Part shown: positions 1 to 7,968 of the stretch, piece by piece | How the letters are laid out: every line of letters starts with the position of its first letter | Numbering within the stretch: the stretch's first letter is position 1 | Assembly (NCBI GenBank): GCA_937876995.1 | Contig: CALEFD010000031.1 | Location: forward strand, 1 to 49,730 | Length of the DNA: 49,730 nt | Origin: an uncultured Bacteroidales bacterium | GTDB taxonomy: Bacteria; Bacteroidota; Bacteroidia; Bacteroidales; Bacteroidaceae | Direction: 5' to 3' | The notes under the pieces: generated by a model | Told to the model about the DNA's origin: nothing | The model's input: the letters and a program-made list of their open reading frames with translations, nothing else | The model's database searches: none | Program-made: the position numbers and the translations under genes

Positions 1-202
1 TATATGGTGTTTCGTGCTGCGAATTTAATAATTTGCTCTCATAAAATCCTCTATTGCGTGCAATAACTTTTTATGCGATGCCAAAAAAGTGTTTTATCTC
101 TCGGTGTTGTGGCTTTTTGTTGTTTTCGGCCGCTATTTGTGCATTTTACGCTCCGTTTTGGTAAATTAACCTAAAAAAAATATGTTTATAATATTTTGTT
201 TG

Positions 203-210
203 TATATTTG
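203..210 (+). promoter_or_regulatory. Bacteroidetes -7 promoter element TATATTTG
   Basis: TATATTTG fits the Bacteroidetes -7 consensus TAnnTTTG. No clear TTTG lies 19 bases upstream, so only half of the promoter is convincing. Transcription would start near 215-217. An ATG upstream at 182 would then not be transcribed, which favours translation from 260. Confidence 0.5.
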
Positions 211-259
211 CGTAAATCGCGAATATGCGTTTATATGGCTGTTCGCTGTAAATTATTTT

Positions 260-874
260 ATGATGAAAAACTTTTTTCTTTCCATATTGCTTGCCGTGCT
301 TTCGTTGCACCCGCTGATGGCGCAAAACAAAAACACGGCGCGCAAGCTTTTTTTGGAGGGCGAGTATGCCGAGGCAAAGCCTATGTTCGAGAAACTGCTG
401 CAACGCAATCCTCGTAACGGCGAGTTGAATTATTGGTATGCGGTATGTTGTTACGATATAAAGCCGATGCTCTCTTTTGCTGCCTCGCGCAAGATTACCA
501 ATGCATACAGGTATTTGGGTGATATTTGTGCCGACAGTGCGCTGTATGCCGATGCCGCAGAGCAGTACGAAACCTTCCTCTCCCTTTGCAAAGACGACTC
601 CTTGGCTGCGCTTTACAAGGCAAAGCTAAGCAACGTAAACCGCTTGAACCGCATGGTGAATACCACAGAGAAGGTGTGTGTGATTGATAGTTTTGTGGTA
701 GATAATCGTAATTATACCGAAACTTTGGCGCGTATATACCTAAAACAGAGGCGATATAGCAAAGCTTTGGAAATTATTCGGTCATTATATTTGAATTTCC
801 CGAATAAAAACATTTACTTTGCAGACCAAATTAGATTTTTGGAAATTTTAGTACGAATTAATCAAAACAAATAA
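260..874 (+). CDS. TPR-repeat exported protein, apparently a fusion of two unrelated family members
   Basis: This is a 204-residue protein with a signal peptide (residues 1-22, ending LMAQ) followed by TPR-like helices. Residues 25-150, ending in VCVIDSFVVDNRN, match the N-terminal part of the Bacteroidales TPR/PD40 proteins. In those proteins this segment leads into a beta-propeller several hundred residues long. From about residue 151 (YTETLARIYLKQRRYSKALE to the end) the sequence instead looks like the C-terminus of the different TPR protein that commonly precedes secG in Bacteroidales. Base composition drops at the same point, near base 710: by hand count about 55% GC in 541-600 and 25% in 781-840. 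The ATG at 260 is chosen because it starts the signal peptide and follows the -7 element. The gene is either a real in-frame fusion or an assembly misjoin at the window edge. I cannot tell which from one sequence. Confidence 0.7.
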   Translation: MMKNFFLSILLAVLSLHPLMAQNKNTARKLFLEGEYAEAKPMFEKLLQRNPRNGELNYWYAVCCYDIKPMLSFAASRKITNAYRYLGDICADSALYADAAEQYETFLSLCKDDSLAALYKAKLSNVNRLNRMVNTTEKVCVIDSFVVDNRNYTETLARIYLKQRRYSKALEIIRSLYLNFPNKNIYFADQIRFLEILVRINQNK

Positions 875-879
875 TAAAG

Positions 880-1230
880 ATGTATATAGTTTTACTTGTT
901 ATCATCGTAATCTTGGCAGTCTTTCTCTGCTTTATTGTTACGATTCAGAACCCGAAAGGAGGTGGCTTGGCTGCCGGTTTTGCTTCATCAAATCAGATAA
1001 TGGGTGTAAGAAAGACTACCGATTTGCTTGAAAAGACTACTTGGGGTTTAATTGCATGTATTGCAGTGTTAAGCATTTTGACAGCATTCGTTGTAAGACA
1101 GGCTCCTGAAAGTCACGATTCAATTATGCTTAAGTCAGCTTCTGAACAGCAGATGGTGAATCCGGAAGTAGCACCTGTTTATGATATTCCTTCAGCAGAA
1201 GAGATTCCAACTATTCCTGAGAATAATTAA
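880..1230 (+). CDS. secG: Preprotein translocase subunit SecG
   Basis: SecG is a small inner-membrane subunit of the SecYEG channel that helps SecA-driven export. The 116-residue product has two membrane helices (about residues 2-22 and 55-73). They flank the conserved SecG loop QNPKGGGLAAGF, followed by the short segment with FASSNQIMG. The acidic, proline-rich tail after residue 80 is typical of Bacteroidales SecG. It starts 5 bases after the TPR gene, so the two are co-transcribed as read here. The hairpin at 1250-1276 follows. Confidence 0.95.
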   Translation: MYIVLLVIIVILAVFLCFIVTIQNPKGGGLAAGFASSNQIMGVRKTTDLLEKTTWGLIACIAVLSILTAFVVRQAPESHDSIMLKSASEQQMVNPEVAPVYDIPSAEEIPTIPENN

Positions 1231-1249
1231 TTTATCAGATAGTAAAATG

Positions 1250-1282
1250 AATGGGACGAATTTTGTTCGCCCCATTTTTTTT
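1250..1282. terminator. Bidirectional rho-independent terminator between secG and the ROK kinase
   Basis: AATGGGACGAA (1250-1260) pairs with TTCGCCCCATT (1266-1276) with a single A-C mismatch, followed on the plus strand by a T run (1275-1282). A-rich sequence on the other flank lets it also serve the minus-strand ROK gene, which ends at 1281. Confidence 0.8.
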
Positions 1283-2252
1283 ATTGTATTGCTAATGCCG
1301 AAGCACCAAGTATTGCTGCATCCGATTCTTTCAATGAAGAGTATAGTATCTTGATTCTTCCTTTCCATACCTTCATAAGATGTTCATCCATAGATGATAC
1401 AATAGCATCGTGGAAGAACTCTTTCGATTTGGTCATACCTCCAAACAGTACTATTGCTTCAGGCGCGCTGAACTTAACAAAATCGGCAAATGCGCGCCCT
1501 AATATTTTACCTGTATCGGCAAATATCTTTATTGCAGTAGCGTCACCTTGTTTAGCTGCATCGTAAACATCTTTAGCAGATATTTTATCTATATCAAATT
1601 TATTAAGCAGACTATCCTTTGATTCAGGGTTATGCAAAGCAAGTTTTGCGGTACGTGCTACTCCCATTGCGCTGGCGTATGTTTCTAAACAGCCTTTTAA
1701 CCCGCAGTTACATTGGCGACCGTTTGCTTCTACGCAGACATGCCCCAATTCACCGGCAAAACCATCGTGTCCATACACCAGTTTTCCATCTATTACAATA
1801 CCACTGCCTACACCTGTTCCAAGTGTTATCATAATGAAATTCTTTAACCCTTTGGCTACTCCGTATGCCATTTCGCCCATAGCTGCGGCATTGGCATCGT
1901 TTGTGATACTTACCGGCAATCCTGTTCTTTCTGATAGTAATTCGGCAAGATTCACTACTCCGGGTTCACCATTGGCATCTCTGCACCAGGTGATATTGGG
2001 GGCAAACTCTATAGAGCCTGTATAGTAGTTTGCGTTTGGTGCTCCAATACCAATACCTACAATTTCTCCTCTTGAAATAGATTTTGCTTTCAGATTGTTG
2101 ATGGCAGATGTCAAATCGGCAATATACTCTTCAAGGGTAGGTTGCAGTGAGGTTATTACCAACTGTTCTATAATCTCTCCATTTTCAGTTACAACACCGC
2201 ATTTAGATGATTGTCCGCCTATGTCTATTCCTATGTAAAGTTTGTTTGCCAT
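1281..2252 (-). CDS. ROK-family sugar kinase (probable glucokinase)
   Basis: ROK kinases phosphorylate free hexoses such as glucose with ATP in the cytoplasm. The 323-residue protein has the N-terminal phosphate-binding motif D10-I-G-G with K17, and the sugar-binding/catalytic N118-D119. It also has the GTGVGSG loop (about 145-151), the G-E-L-G-H segment (167-171) and the ROK zinc motif CNCGLKGCLE (181-190). Length and motif order match Bacteroidales glucokinase-type ROK proteins. There is no N-terminal DNA-binding domain, so it is an enzyme and not a ROK repressor. It lies 7 bases downstream of the histidine phosphatase gene on the same strand and is probably co-transcribed with it. The exact sugar cannot be read from the sequence. 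Confidence 0.9.
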   Translation of the reverse strand: MANKLYIGIDIGGQSSKCGVVTENGEIIEQLVITSLQPTLEEYIADLTSAINNLKAKSISRGEIVGIGIGAPNANYYTGSIEFAPNITWCRDANGEPGVVNLAELLSERTGLPVSITNDANAAAMGEMAYGVAKGLKNFIMITLGTGVGSGIVIDGKLVYGHDGFAGELGHVCVEANGRQCNCGLKGCLETYASAMGVARTAKLALHNPESKDSLLNKFDIDKISAKDVYDAAKQGDATAIKIFADTGKILGRAFADFVKFSAPEAIVLFGGMTKSKEFFHDAIVSSMDEHLMKVWKGRIKILYSSLKESDAAILGASALAIQ

Positions 2253-2259
2253 ATATGGG

Positions 2260-3657
2260 TTACTTTTCTTGTGCCGACAGTTTCTGTTTTAAAGATTCAA
2301 TTCTACTCTGATAGAATGCAGATACTTTGCTCCATTCATAGAAGTATTTATGCTTTCTGCCCTTGCTGTCTATATATGAATCTACGGGAAGTTCTGCCTC
2401 TTCTTCGTTAAGTAATGCTCTTACAAGAACTGTTCCTTTTTTGTCTTTGAAGAAGATAAGTTGCAGGTTGCTGCCCATGTGTACAATGTCGTATGCAACC
2501 CATTTGTCTGCAATCTTTTCAAAATCTGATACAGACCAACCACAATCATTTATCTCCATCAGGCAGAGCAGTGGGAATAGAGCAGTGTCATGTCCGTAAC
2601 GCAAGTGTGCATTTGTGCCACCGTTGGCAATTACATCGTTGGCTTTGTCTAATATATCCTGTAGCAGTGATGCGTGTCCGTATGGCACAATCTCTCCTGT
2701 CAATGGGGAATATGCCGAAACTGAATACCAGTATGTGTTGTTGGTTGTAAACATGTCGTACCACTCTTCGTACGTGAATACGTCATTAAGGTCTATGCCT
2801 AAATCGTGGCTCTGCATATTTGCCGCAACCTCATATATCTGGTTGTATAGTGCATCCGATCTGTCTTGTATGGATGTGGCACCGGAAGCCGGTTGTTGAG
2901 CTCCTGTTGTCATAAAAGGAAAACGCATTACGGGAGCTTTATATGCGTAGCGTGTTATAAAAGTTGTGTCAGTAAAAAGTTCGCACATCAATCGTTCAGA
3001 ATTGGTATGTGCAGCATTGAATGCCGATACTGCTTCATTCCTTTCACGACTATTCTTGTAGCTGCTTATGGCAGGATCTTCAGAATTCATGTAGTGTCTG
3101 TCATAATCGCTGTCATTAAAATCTATCTCCATTTTAGGAAGAAGTGCAGAGAACTCCATCATTGCAGCTGTCATACTTGCTACCACTCTATGCGAAGTGG
3201 TAGAACGAGCTGTTATATGAGCTTTGTTATTGAATATTTCAGGGTAATTCCTTACCATTCTATTGGCTATTCCACGATGCTGTCTCTGGCCTTTTGGGGT
3301 TAAATCACCCAAACGTCCATCTGCATCGTTCTTCATTATCTCCAAACGGTCCATTACGCTCTTTCCAAATTCAGTTAATACGCCTTTGTCGTATGCTTCT
3401 TTCAGTGTGTTGTACGGATCTTCGTATTGAGAAGTGTTGAGTAAATAGCGCGAACCATGTCTGCCGTAGTGGCTCATATAAAAAGGCTGAAAACCTTTTG
3501 GAGGTTTGCTGTATTCTACTTGCGGGTTAAGGTATTCAGTCATGCTACCACCAAATTTGTACAGATTTTCTTCTGTTATTTGGTCTTTTGTAATTACCTC
3601 TGCTGTAAGGCTTAATGTTGTAATGGATAATACAACTGTTAATAAACTTCGTTTCAT
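2260..3657 (-). CDS. Secreted histidine-type acid phosphatase (His_Phos_2 family)
   Basis: Family members hydrolyse phosphomonoesters, in some cases phytate or inositol polyphosphates, through a phosphohistidine intermediate. The 465-residue product begins with a Sec signal peptide (about 1-19, no lipobox), so it should act in the periplasm or outside. The catalytic motif R66-H67-G68-S69-R70 is present, and the distal proton-donor motif H356-D357 lies in RYGHDTALFP. HD is found in acid phosphatases and AppA-type phytases, whereas MINPP-type phytases usually have HAE. A general acid phosphatase is therefore more likely than MINPP. It is the first gene of a two-gene unit with the ROK kinase. 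Confidence 0.88.
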   Translation of the reverse strand: MKRSLLTVVLSITTLSLTAEVITKDQITEENLYKFGGSMTEYLNPQVEYSKPPKGFQPFYMSHYGRHGSRYLLNTSQYEDPYNTLKEAYDKGVLTEFGKSVMDRLEIMKNDADGRLGDLTPKGQRQHRGIANRMVRNYPEIFNNKAHITARSTTSHRVVASMTAAMMEFSALLPKMEIDFNDSDYDRHYMNSEDPAISSYKNSRERNEAVSAFNAAHTNSERLMCELFTDTTFITRYAYKAPVMRFPFMTTGAQQPASGATSIQDRSDALYNQIYEVAANMQSHDLGIDLNDVFTYEEWYDMFTTNNTYWYSVSAYSPLTGEIVPYGHASLLQDILDKANDVIANGGTNAHLRYGHDTALFPLLCLMEINDCGWSVSDFEKIADKWVAYDIVHMGSNLQLIFFKDKKGTVLVRALLNEEEAELPVDSYIDSKGRKHKYFYEWSKVSAFYQSRIESLKQKLSAQEK

Positions 3658-3795
3658 AAATTGGGGTTTAAATTTTGTTATGTAAAGTTATATAATAATT
3701 CAATCTGTTGACGTTGTATTGCAAATAATTGTGGTAATATCGTTTTGGGAGTAAGATTATTCTATATATAATTAGGTGTTTTCAACTTTGTTTTT

Positions 3796-3803
3796 TACTT
3801 TTG
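3796..3803 (+). promoter_or_regulatory. -7 promoter element TACTTTTG for tkt
   Basis: TACTTTTG is a full match to TAnnTTTG and lies 43 bases before the tkt ATG. The -33 region is not clear: a TTTG at 3787-3790 is too close. This gives a 5' leader of about 35 bases. Confidence 0.6.
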
Positions 3804-3846
3804 TAAATTGTAAAAAGCAAAAAAGTACAATTAATTATTTACAGAT

Positions 3847-5862
3847 ATGAACAATAGTAAAGAACTAATGAACAAAGCAGCCGATAATATTCGTATTCTT
3901 GCTGCTTCAATGGTTGAGAAAGCAAAATCAGGTCACCCGGGCGGTGCAATGGGTGGTGCCGATTTTATCAATGTACTGTATTCTGAATTCCTGGAATACG
4001 ATCCTGAAAATCCATCTTGGGAAGGTCGCGACCGTTTCTTCTTGGATCCGGGTCACATGGCTCCAATGCTCTATTCTCAGTTGAGTCTTATTGGTAAGTT
4101 CTCAATGGACGAACTTGCTAACTTGCGTCAGTGGGGTTCAACAACTCCGGGTCATCCTGAACGTGATTTGGAACGTGGTATAGAGAATACTTCAGGTCCA
4201 TTAGGTCAGGGACATGTATTTGCAGTAGGTGCTGCAATTGCAGAAAAGTTCCTCGCAGCTAAATTGGGCGAAGAGGTTATGAACCACACTATCTATGCAT
4301 ATATTTCTGACGGTGGTATTCAGGAAGAGATTTCACAGGGTGCAGGTCGTATAGCAGGTACATTGGGTTTGGACAACCTTATCATGTTCTACGATTCAAA
4401 TGATATTCAGCTTTCAACAGAATGTGCAGCTGTTACATCAGAAGATACAGCAGCTAAATATAAGGCTTGGGGCTGGCACGTAATTGAAATTAACGGTAAC
4501 GATTGCGACCAGATTCGTCAGGCTTTGACAGAAGCTAAAGCAGTTAAAGGCCAGCCAACACTTATCATTGGTAAGTGCGTAATGGGTAAGGGCGCTCTTA
4601 AAGAAGATGGTTCAAGCTTTGAACGTAACTGCAAGACACATGGTGCACCATTAGGTGGCAATGCATTTGTAAATACAGTTAAGAATCTTGGCGGTGATCC
4701 TGAAAATCCATTCCAGATTTTCCCGGAAGTTCAGGCTCTGTATGCTGCACGTGCAGAAGAATTGAAAGCTATCTGCGCTAAAAAATATGCAGTTAAAGCT
4801 GAATGGGCAAAGGCTAACCCTGAAAAGGCAGCTAAGATGGAAGCATGGTTCAGCGGTGCAGCTCCTCAGGTAGATTGGAGTAAGGTTCAGCAGAAGGCAG
4901 ATGATGCTACACGTAATGCAAGTGCTGCTGTATTGAGCGTTTTGGCAGAACAGGTTGAAAATATGATTTGTGCTTCAGCCGACCTCTCTAACTCAGATAA
5001 GACAGACGGTTTCTTGAAGAAGACTACATCATTCGTTAAGGGTGATTTCTCAGGTGCTTTCTTCCAGGCAGGTGTTGCTGAGCTTACAATGGCTTGCTGC
5101 TGCATAGGTATGGCTCTTCATGGTGGTGTATTTGCTGCTTGCGGTACATTCTTTGTATTCAGTGATTATATGAAACCAGCCGTTCGTATGGCTGCTCTTA
5201 TGGAACTTCCTGTTAAGTTTATCTGGACCCACGACGCATTCCGCGTAGGTGAAGACGGTCCTACACATGAACCTGTAGAGCAGGAGGCTCAGATCCGTTT
5301 GATGGAAAAATTACAGAACCACCACGGTAAGAACTCAATGCTTGTTCTCCGTCCTGCCGATGCAGAAGAGACAACTGCATCCTGGAAACTTGCTATGGAG
5401 AATATTGATACTCCATCTGCTCTTATCCTTTCACGTCAGAATATCAAGAATCTGCCTGCAGGTAATGATTATTCACAGGCAGCAAAGGGTGCTTACATAG
5501 TAGAGGGTTCAGATGCAGATTATGATGTTATTCTGCTAGCTTCAGGTTCAGAAGTATCTACACTTGTTGCAGGTGCTGAACTGTTGCGTGCTGATGGTAT
5601 CAAGTGCCGTATAGTAAGCGTTCCTTCAGAAGGTCTGTTCCGTAGCCAGTGCAGCTGCTATCAGGAAGAAATTCTCCCTGCATCAGCTAAGAAATTTGGT
5701 CTTACAGCAGGTCTGCCTGTAAACCTTGAAGGTTTGGTAGCAGGTAACGGTAAAGTTTGGGGTTTAAGCTCATTCGGTTTCTCAGCTCCTTACAAGGTGC
5801 TTGATGAAAAGCTGGGCTTCACAGCAGAAAACGTTTACAATCAGGTTAAGTCAATCCTTTAA
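3847..5862 (+). CDS. tkt: Transketolase
   Basis: Transketolase moves two-carbon units between sugar phosphates in the non-oxidative pentose phosphate pathway, using thiamine diphosphate and a divalent metal. The 671-residue protein has the full length of the family. Visible landmarks are the N-terminal SGHPGGAMG, the GPLGQGHVFAVG segment, and the thiamine-diphosphate region SDGGIQEEISQGAGR with FYDSNDIQLS. The middle domain carries the transketolase signature HDAFRVGEDGPTHEPVEQ. It is followed 2 bases later by rpiB, so the two pentose-phosphate steps are produced together. This enzyme also receives xylulose-5-phosphate made by the arabinose genes at 8349-12207. The ATG at 3847 is supported by the promoter position and the family's N-terminus. 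Confidence 0.97.
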   Translation: MNNSKELMNKAADNIRILAASMVEKAKSGHPGGAMGGADFINVLYSEFLEYDPENPSWEGRDRFFLDPGHMAPMLYSQLSLIGKFSMDELANLRQWGSTTPGHPERDLERGIENTSGPLGQGHVFAVGAAIAEKFLAAKLGEEVMNHTIYAYISDGGIQEEISQGAGRIAGTLGLDNLIMFYDSNDIQLSTECAAVTSEDTAAKYKAWGWHVIEINGNDCDQIRQALTEAKAVKGQPTLIIGKCVMGKGALKEDGSSFERNCKTHGAPLGGNAFVNTVKNLGGDPENPFQIFPEVQALYAARAEELKAICAKKYAVKAEWAKANPEKAAKMEAWFSGAAPQVDWSKVQQKADDATRNASAAVLSVLAEQVENMICASADLSNSDKTDGFLKKTTSFVKGDFSGAFFQAGVAELTMACCCIGMALHGGVFAACGTFFVFSDYMKPAVRMAALMELPVKFIWTHDAFRVGEDGPTHEPVEQEAQIRLMEKLQNHHGKNSMLVLRPADAEETTASWKLAMENIDTPSALILSRQNIKNLPAGNDYSQAAKGAYIVEGSDADYDVILLASGSEVSTLVAGAELLRADGIKCRIVSVPSEGLFRSQCSCYQEEILPASAKKFGLTAGLPVNLEGLVAGNGKVWGLSSFGFSAPYKVLDEKLGFTAENVYNQVKSIL

Positions 5863-5863
5863 T

Positions 5864-6292
5864 ATGATAGGAATAGCAAGTGACCACGCTGCTTTTGAAC
5901 TGAAGCAGTTTGTAAAACAATATCTGGAAGAGAAAGGTCTGCCGTATAAAGATTACGGCACCTTTACTCCCGATAGCTGTAACTATGCCGATTATGGTCA
6001 TCTGTTGGCAGAAGGTGTAGAGAACGGCGAAGTGGAAAAAGGAATTGCTATGTGCGGTAGTGGTGAAGGTATATCAATGACATTGAACAAACATCAGGGT
6101 ATTCGTGCAGGTTTGTGCTGGATTCCTGAGATTGCTCATCTTATTCGTCAGCATAACGATGCTAATGTACTTGTTATGCCGGGAAGATTCATTGATAACG
6201 AAATGGCTGCCAAAATTATGGATGAATATCTGAATACTCCATTTGAAGGCGGACGCCATCAGGACCGAGTTAATGGTATTCCATTAAAGTAA
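5864..6292 (+). CDS. rpiB: Ribose-5-phosphate isomerase B
   Basis: RpiB interconverts ribulose-5-phosphate and ribose-5-phosphate. The 142-residue product begins MIGIASDHAAFELKQ, which is the family's phosphate- and substrate-binding start. It contains the conserved active-site segment GIAMCGSGEGISMTLNKHQGIRAG, including the catalytic Cys, and the H-N-D-A-N-V-L-V-M-P-G-R segment. The open frame extends upstream into tkt, but the family start is the ATG at 5864, 1 base after the tkt stop. This indicates tight translational coupling. LacAB/RpiB relatives can act on other sugar phosphates, but the pairing with tkt argues for ribose. Confidence 0.94.
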   Translation: MIGIASDHAAFELKQFVKQYLEEKGLPYKDYGTFTPDSCNYADYGHLLAEGVENGEVEKGIAMCGSGEGISMTLNKHQGIRAGLCWIPEIAHLIRQHNDANVLVMPGRFIDNEMAAKIMDEYLNTPFEGGRHQDRVNGIPLK

Positions 6293-6311
6293 TCCAAACA
6301 GATATAAACCA

Positions 6312-6347
6312 TTAAGGCGCTGAATTAAATTCAACGCCTTAATTTTT
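6312..6347. terminator. Terminator hairpin after rpiB, shared with the convergent gene
   Basis: TTAAGGCG (6312-6319) pairs with CGCCTTAA (6335-6342). Inside it, TGAA and TTCA pair past a single C-A mismatch. A T run follows at 6343-6347. The minus-strand gene ends at 6349, so the hairpin may serve both directions. Confidence 0.75.
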
Positions 6348-6348
6348 A

Positions 6349-6888
6349 TCACTTCGCTCCAACTATTATTGTCCACTCTTTTGAATCTTTTGAGAGCCTG
6401 ATTTCATAGGTTAAATCAGTATCTAAAAACTCTTCCGGAACCCCTCTCGTCGTGAAAATGTTTCTGAATGTATCAAACTCTTTGTGGTTGTTATAGTATG
6501 ATAAACTGAAATAGTATTCTCCAGAACCATTGGAATTCCAGGGACGATATATTTCTTGCCTATCTTCTTTTTCTATTTGATATTCTTGTTTACACGCAGT
6601 TTCAACTCTTTCAAAGAATGAATTGTTCGGTAAGGATTCAAATTCTAACTTTATGGTGTCACTATAATCTCCCATCCAGTTTGTTGGCCCCATAACAACC
6701 TCTTTTATAATATATGGTGGAAATTCAATACCGGCAAATCCTTCTACAATATGTTCCCTTGCTGCAGCAGGATCTGTCTTATACCTCTTTATTGAAACAG
6801 CATCAGCTATCTTAACTCCAATAATAATTGAAATAAATGCCACAATTACTGTCAGTAAGCATCCTTTAAATCTTTTCTTCTTTTCCAT
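6349..6888 (-). CDS. Hypothetical single-pass membrane or exported protein
   Basis: I do not recognise this 179-residue protein. It has a basic start (MEKKKRFKG) and one hydrophobic helix at about residues 8-30, then a polar domain of about 145 residues rich in aromatic and acidic residues. There is no lipobox cysteine at the expected place: the only nearby Cys, C10, sits at the head of the helix. The C-terminal domain should lie in the periplasm. Its start overlaps the end of the winged-helix regulator gene by 23 bases, so it is translated from the same mRNA. It is the last gene of a three-gene cassette and could be the effector or the sensed partner. That is inference only. Confidence 0.7.
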   Translation of the reverse strand: MEKKKRFKGCLLTVIVAFISIIIGVKIADAVSIKRYKTDPAAAREHIVEGFAGIEFPPYIIKEVVMGPTNWMGDYSDTIKLEFESLPNNSFFERVETACKQEYQIEKEDRQEIYRPWNSNGSGEYYFSLSYYNNHKEFDTFRNIFTTRGVPEEFLDTDLTYEIRLSKDSKEWTIIVGAK

Positions 6889-7189
6889 TACTATCCTTAT
6901 CTATATCTAATAAATCTATTAGAGCCTTTATATGTTTGCGAAAGGCTATATCTCCAGAATTCGTTATAATATATGATGTGTTTGGCTTACGACCAATAAA
7001 CTTTTTAATTGATTCTATATAACCTAAATCTTCAAGAGCTCTGATGTGGCTTGCAAGATTCCCATCTGATACGCCGAGCATAGATTTGAGAGTATTGAAA
7101 TCTGATTGGCCGGAACCAGTTAATACAGACATAATTCCTAATCTGACTCGATTCTCAAAAGCTTTGTCAAGTTTGTTAATGCTAAACAT
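6866..7189 (-). CDS. Winged-helix transcriptional regulator (HTH_34-like, MarR/ArsR fold)
   Basis: This 107-residue protein is a stand-alone winged-helix DNA-binding domain. The sequence FENRVRLGIMSVLTGSGQSD, followed by SMLGVSDGNLASHIRALEDLG and the wing around GRKPNTSYIITNSG, matches the short Bacteroidetes and proteobacterial transcriptional regulators of the HTH_34 type. There are no metal-binding cysteines or ligand domain. It sits 8 bases after the end of the multi-pass membrane protein gene at 7198-7836. Regulator plus membrane protein is a recurrent pair, and the regulator probably controls its own small operon. DNA-binding assignment is secure; the signal is unknown. Confidence 0.87.
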   Translation of the reverse strand: MFSINKLDKAFENRVRLGIMSVLTGSGQSDFNTLKSMLGVSDGNLASHIRALEDLGYIESIKKFIGRKPNTSYIITNSGDIAFRKHIKALIDLLDIDKDSNGKEEKI

Positions 7190-7197
7190 AGCGTTTG

Positions 7198-7836
7198 TTA
7201 ATTACGGTCAAAACAAAAATAAAACCAGAATCCCCAAATGAAGTGAAGAATACCGAAACCAATAGCCCAAAACATGAGTCCGTACGATGGCATACATAAT
7301 GCAGCTATACCAACTAAAATCTGAGTATATCCCAAATATTTAGTAATAGAAAACTTTAGGGCGATAGGAGATATTAGGACTAACGATAATCCATAAAAGA
7401 CCAACATGAAGCCGGGAATTAATTCCCAGTATCCATTGAATATTGGTGTTATACATATAAACCCACCGACTATAATAGCAGTAAAAAAGTTTTCTAGTAA
7501 ATGGCGTGCGCCTGCATCAAGTGAGAAGATCATGCCTTCTCGTTTCGCTTTGCGTTTTGACATAAACCATACTGTCATAAATGCTGTAATGAATACCGTA
7601 AAGCAAATTAGAAAAATTATACAGAATGTTGAAATATTTGCCTCACGTATTGGTGTGGCAATATTACCAATAATAGGATCTATTCGTCCGTAAATTACTA
7701 AACTTACTGCAATCACTCCGATTATAGCCCAAATTCCGGTGAGTAAGCCTGCAGTGCCATTAATATAGAGAACTTTCTGTGAACGTTCCATCATCTCCCT
7801 AATATCACTAAGCGTCTCTGTTATCTCCTGTTTCAT
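7198..7836 (-). CDS. Multi-pass membrane protein partnered with a winged-helix regulator
   Basis: This 212-residue product starts MKQEITETLSDIREMMERS, a short amphipathic cytoplasmic helix. About six hydrophobic segments follow, arranged as three pairs (roughly residues 26-50, 65-92, 105-125, 130-150, 160-180 and 183-205). No catalytic motif is visible. A TTG-initiated extension to 7857 is possible, but the ATG at 7836 is preferred. It heads the cassette that continues into the winged-helix regulator and the single-TM protein. I do not recognise a named family. A membrane sensor that controls the regulator is one possibility. Confidence 0.8.
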   Translation of the reverse strand: MKQEITETLSDIREMMERSQKVLYINGTAGLLTGIWAIIGVIAVSLVIYGRIDPIIGNIATPIREANISTFCIIFLICFTVFITAFMTVWFMSKRKAKREGMIFSLDAGARHLLENFFTAIIVGGFICITPIFNGYWELIPGFMLVFYGLSLVLISPIALKFSITKYLGYTQILVGIAALCMPSYGLMFWAIGFGILHFIWGFWFYFCFDRN

Positions 7837-7968
7837 ATTTTTTATATATAATCGCAAAAAAAATAATTAATATAAAGTACTTTGTGGCGCAAAGTAAATA
7901 AAAATAATAATAGGAAACAAGAATTATCGATTATTTTTGAAAATAAGTTATGTGGTACTATTTGTGGA

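Noticed and set aside
182..259. Upstream in-frame extension of the first TPR gene
   Set aside because: It would put residues before the signal peptide and overlaps the predicted -7 element.
146..403. Minus-strand ORF of 85 codons over the start of the first TPR gene
   Set aside because: Basic, low-complexity translation with no family pattern, lying opposite a gene with a clear signal peptide and TPR sequence.
3899..5268. Several 60-90-codon ORFs in other frames of tkt
   Set aside because: They lie fully inside the transketolase gene and show no recognisable domains.
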